Assembly: GCF_028462125.1 (NCBI RefSeq) | Contig: NZ_CP115468.1 | Coordinates: 772,001-836,000 of the forward strand | Origin: Leptospira sp. GIMC2001 | GTDB lineage: Bacteria > Spirochaetota > Leptospiria > Leptospirales > Leptospiraceae | Length of the DNA: 64,000 bases | Direction: 5' to 3' | Part shown: in pieces, positions 61,658 to 64,000 of the stretch | Layout: each line of letters begins with the position of its first letter | Position numbering within the stretch: the stretch's first letter is position 1 | Translations under genes and position numbers: made by a program | Notes under the pieces: generated by a model | Told to the model about the DNA's origin: nothing | What the model saw: only the letters and a program-made list of their open reading frames with translations | Database searches by the model: none

Positions 61658-63130
61658 ATGGATTCATCGGATCTCTATCGAATTGCTCTTGGAATTAAAT
61701 CTTATGAGCAACCGAAGGAAAATCGTGATAGGCTAGGCAAATCATTTGCAGCACTAGTCAGGCATATCGAATCTGGTGGCAATTTACTTTACGGAGTCGA
61801 TACCTGTTTTGGACCCCATGCATTCTCTAATCAAATTGATAGAGAAGAGCTACAACGTTCTCTCATTTATCATTTATCGGTTACATCTCCTGGGTCAGAT
61901 TATCTAAACCATAGGGAATCAAGATCCGTACTAATTGCACGAACTCATGTGTTATCACTTGGTTATTCTGGGGTAAGTCAAGATCTGATTGATCTATTGA
62001 TTGAGATGATTGATAAAGATTGTATACCAAAAATTCCCGCCCGAGGAAGTCTTGGAGCTAGTGGAGATCTAATTCCGCTTTCTGCAATAGGATTGTGTAT
62101 AATGGGCGAAGGGGTTTGGTTAGGTGAAGGAGATAAATCTAAAATTTCCGGAATTCCGCGATCTTTGAGACCGAAAGAAGCAATCTCTTTAACTAACGGA
62201 ACATCATTTATGAGTGGGTTGCTATCCTATCAGTTGGAAACAGCTCGTGAATATGGCAATCTTATATTAGAGACAATACGATTGTTTACAATGATGTTGC
62301 CAGTCTACAAAGACGCTTTTGATCCAGCCTTGAGTGTGTGCAGTCCATCTCAAGGCTTGAATAGAGTCTGTGAATATATTTATCCCTCAATTAACGCACG
62401 CACCAAAATAGATGGTGTTCGGATCCAAGATTCCTATGTCATTCGTGCAATACCGGAAATCCTGGGCTGCTATTTCGATAATCTCGATCAGCTAACATCG
62501 ATAATAGATTTGGAATTGAATAGTGTCTCCGACAATCCAGTTTACAATGAATCAACAGATAACTTTATCGAGGGGGCTCTTTTCTATGGAAGTCGTATCA
62601 GCAATGCGGCGGATCAACTCTGTCTTTCTGTGGTATCACTGTCTTTATGGTTGGAGAGATTGATCCAATTTATCTTAGATCCTAATGAAAATGAAGGTAG
62701 GTTGCCATTGATGTTATCATTGCAACCGGGTCGATATGCAGGGCTTGCTGGAGTTGGTCTATTGTGCACTCATTTGGTCGCGGAGATGAGACGAGATTCT
62801 AATCCAGGTTCCGTACAGTCTATACCCACCAATGGAGGCAATCAAAACGTTGTTCCTATGGGCGGACTTAGTGTTGTTCGAAATCGAAGACTTATGGGAG
62901 ACTTTCGATCGTTGATATCTTGTTATCTTCTGACTCTTCGTCAAATGAGTTTTATATTAAAGAAAGAAGAATTATTTCCAAATGCATTCCAATCAATTCC
63001 ATCTACTTCTAAAATCTCCCATTTGGCTCGCCTATTGGAGATTTCTCCGATTCTCAGCGATAAATCACTTGGATCTGAGATCGGTCTAATAGATGGCTGG
63101 TTGCAAGAGGGTGTTTTTTTCCTTAGATAG
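61658..63130 (+). CDS. Aromatic amino-acid ammonia-lyase (HAL/PAL family), divergent
   Basis: 490 residues. The MIO prosthetic group precursor Ala134-Ser135-Gly136 lies in GSLGASGDLIPLSAIG, so an autocatalytic MIO should form. Other family sites are altered: YGVDTCFG in place of YGVNTGFG, ALFYG where histidase has GNFHG, and NQNVVPMG in place of Q(D)xVSMG. These pockets set substrate choice, so a plain histidase call is unsafe; a lyase or aminomutase on another amino acid is possible. No hut genes are beside it. The ribosome site is weak. Confidence 0.75.
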   Translation: MDSSDLYRIALGIKSYEQPKENRDRLGKSFAALVRHIESGGNLLYGVDTCFGPHAFSNQIDREELQRSLIYHLSVTSPGSDYLNHRESRSVLIARTHVLSLGYSGVSQDLIDLLIEMIDKDCIPKIPARGSLGASGDLIPLSAIGLCIMGEGVWLGEGDKSKISGIPRSLRPKEAISLTNGTSFMSGLLSYQLETAREYGNLILETIRLFTMMLPVYKDAFDPALSVCSPSQGLNRVCEYIYPSINARTKIDGVRIQDSYVIRAIPEILGCYFDNLDQLTSIIDLELNSVSDNPVYNESTDNFIEGALFYGSRISNAADQLCLSVVSLSLWLERLIQFILDPNENEGRLPLMLSLQPGRYAGLAGVGLLCTHLVAEMRRDSNPGSVQSIPTNGGNQNVVPMGGLSVVRNRRLMGDFRSLISCYLLTLRQMSFILKKEELFPNAFQSIPSTSKISHLARLLEISPILSDKSLGSEIGLIDGWLQEGVFFLR

Positions 63131-63187
63131 CTATTGTGGTTGACGCGAGACCCTAGTTTACCAGTCTGGATGGGAAATGGGGGATTT

Positions 63188-64000
63188 ATGAGCAAACCTT
63201 TGATCGTGCAGAGCGATAAAACCATGCTTCTTGAGGTGGACAATCCAGAATTTGAAGCCTGTAGGGACATATTATCCCGATTTGCCGAGCTTGAAAAAAG
63301 CCCGGAATATCTACATACTTATAGAATTTCACCTTTATCTCTTTGGAATGCAGCATCGACCAAGATGACAGCTGAAGAGATCATCGAGGGAATGCAGAAA
63401 TATGCTAGATATGATGTTCCACGTAACATCATAAATGATATAAAAGAACAAATTTCCCGATATGGAAAGGTTAAACTTGTAAAAGAAGAAACTGGCGAAT
63501 TGGTGATCATATCTAATGAGCGCGGATTTTTGCAAGAAATTGGAGCGCATCGTGCGGTTCAGCCTTTCATCGAAACTATTGAGCCAGACAAAATCTTAGT
63601 CAAAAAAGAATACCGTGGCCATATAAAACAAGCGTTAATCAAAATTGGATTTCCAGTCGAAGACCTTGCCGGCTATGACGAAGGCAATAAATATGCGTTC
63701 AATATGAAACCAGTTTCTAAGTCTGGAATCAAATTTGGAATGCGAGATTACCAAAGATCTAGTGTGGAAGCTTTCCATGCTGGTGGCAAAAACGATGGTG
63801 GATCTGGAGTAGTCGTTCTACCTTGTGGTGCTGGCAAGACAATCGTTGGAATGGGTGTCATGCAAATTGTTGGTGCAGAGACATTGATTCTTGTTACGAA
63901 CACATTGTCCATTCGTCAATGGAAGAATGAAATTATTGACAAAACAGATATTCCAGAAGAAGACATCGGAGAATATTCAGGTGAAGTAAAAGATATTAAA
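63188..64000 (+). CDS. XPB/Rad25-like superfamily 2 DNA helicase, 3' partial
   Basis: 271 codons are open from ATG 63188 (strong GGGGGA just upstream) to the window end. The N-terminal helicase-C3-like region (about 1-175) has LSLWNAAS and IETIEPDKILVKKEYRGHIKQAL. The motor domain starts at MRDYQRSSVEAF with Walker A PCGAGKT (motif I) and TNTLSIRQWKNEI (motif Ia). This is the bacterial XPB family seen in spirochaetes and actinobacteria; role in DNA repair or transcription-coupled processes is by homology. Motifs II-VI lie beyond the window. Confidence 0.88.
   Translation, partial: MSKPLIVQSDKTMLLEVDNPEFEACRDILSRFAELEKSPEYLHTYRISPLSLWNAASTKMTAEEIIEGMQKYARYDVPRNIINDIKEQISRYGKVKLVKEETGELVIISNERGFLQEIGAHRAVQPFIETIEPDKILVKKEYRGHIKQALIKIGFPVEDLAGYDEGNKYAFNMKPVSKSGIKFGMRDYQRSSVEAFHAGGKNDGGSGVVVLPCGAGKTIVGMGVMQIVGAETLILVTNTLSIRQWKNEIIDKTDIPEEDIGEYSGEVKDIK

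Noticed and set aside
1..64000. tRNA, rRNA, insertion sequence, prophage, attachment site or CRISPR
   Set aside because: Gaps between genes were read for cloverleaf arms, transposase-like ORFs, terminal repeats and regular repeats; none was supportable by eye.

Overview
The window looks like chromosomal DNA of a Leptospira-like spirochaete. It is AT-rich, carries many lipoproteins with relaxed lipoboxes (hydrophobic stretch, then ...xxC followed by S or G), has unusually many signalling proteins (two PP2C phosphatases, an adenylate cyclase, PAS kinases, orphan receivers, a membrane-bound sigma-54 activator), and carries an XPB-type helicase. No rRNA, tRNA, insertion sequence, prophage or CRISPR array was seen. 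The genus is inferred from gene content only.

Layout. 0-11 kb: the end of a carboxyltransferase gene; a secreted alpha/beta hydrolase with a small partner; a membrane-anchored sigma-54 activator; a DUF3089 hydrolase with an outer-membrane protein; a membrane PP2C phosphatase; and a BASS transporter. Three -24/-12 (sigma-54-like) promoters and two matching upstream palindromic sites tie these genes into one candidate regulon. 11-19 kb: a second, near-duplicate BASS transporter runs into a compact type II fatty-acid-synthase-like operon (fabD, FabI/FabL-type reductase, fabA-like, fabG, fabZ, ketosynthase, ACP, PlsC-like acyltransferase, phosphopantetheinyl transferase). 18.7-24 kb: housekeeping genes (pepA, bcp, DODA-type dioxygenase, ABC exporter). 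24-27.6 kb: a secreted astacin-type protease with C-terminal ankyrin repeats, and a divergent AraC/NmrA pair. 27.6-32.8 kb: a four-gene PAS-kinase/receiver phosphorelay. 32.9-39.2 kb: three consecutive lipoproteins (FecR, PEGA, and TPR with a beta-propeller-like tail). 39.2-48.3 kb: trmB, a metallo-beta-lactamase-fold enzyme, hypotheticals, an adenylate cyclase, queG, a TrmH-like methyltransferase and a FapA-like DUF342 protein. 48.4-56.3 kb: hydrolase/CheX/degenerate-GGDEF operon, a methyltransferase, lpdA, and a dihaem cytochrome with a beta-helix partner. 56.3-64 kb: a 583-bp gap with small ORFs, a 7TMR-DISM phosphatase, a UlaG/NAPE-PLD-like lipoprotein, an NhaD-type antiporter, a MIO ammonia-lyase, and the start of an XPB helicase gene.

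The two strongest leads are: (1) the sigma-54 island at 1.3-11 kb, where the activator and the divergent phosphatase share the same 7TM-HAMP sensor architecture and an 18/21 conserved putative enhancer lies before three -24/-12 elements; and (2) the self-contained FAS-II operon with its own ACP, PPTase and acyltransferase, which suggests a dedicated acyl product rather than bulk membrane lipid. All function calls come from reading motifs by eye; no database search was run.
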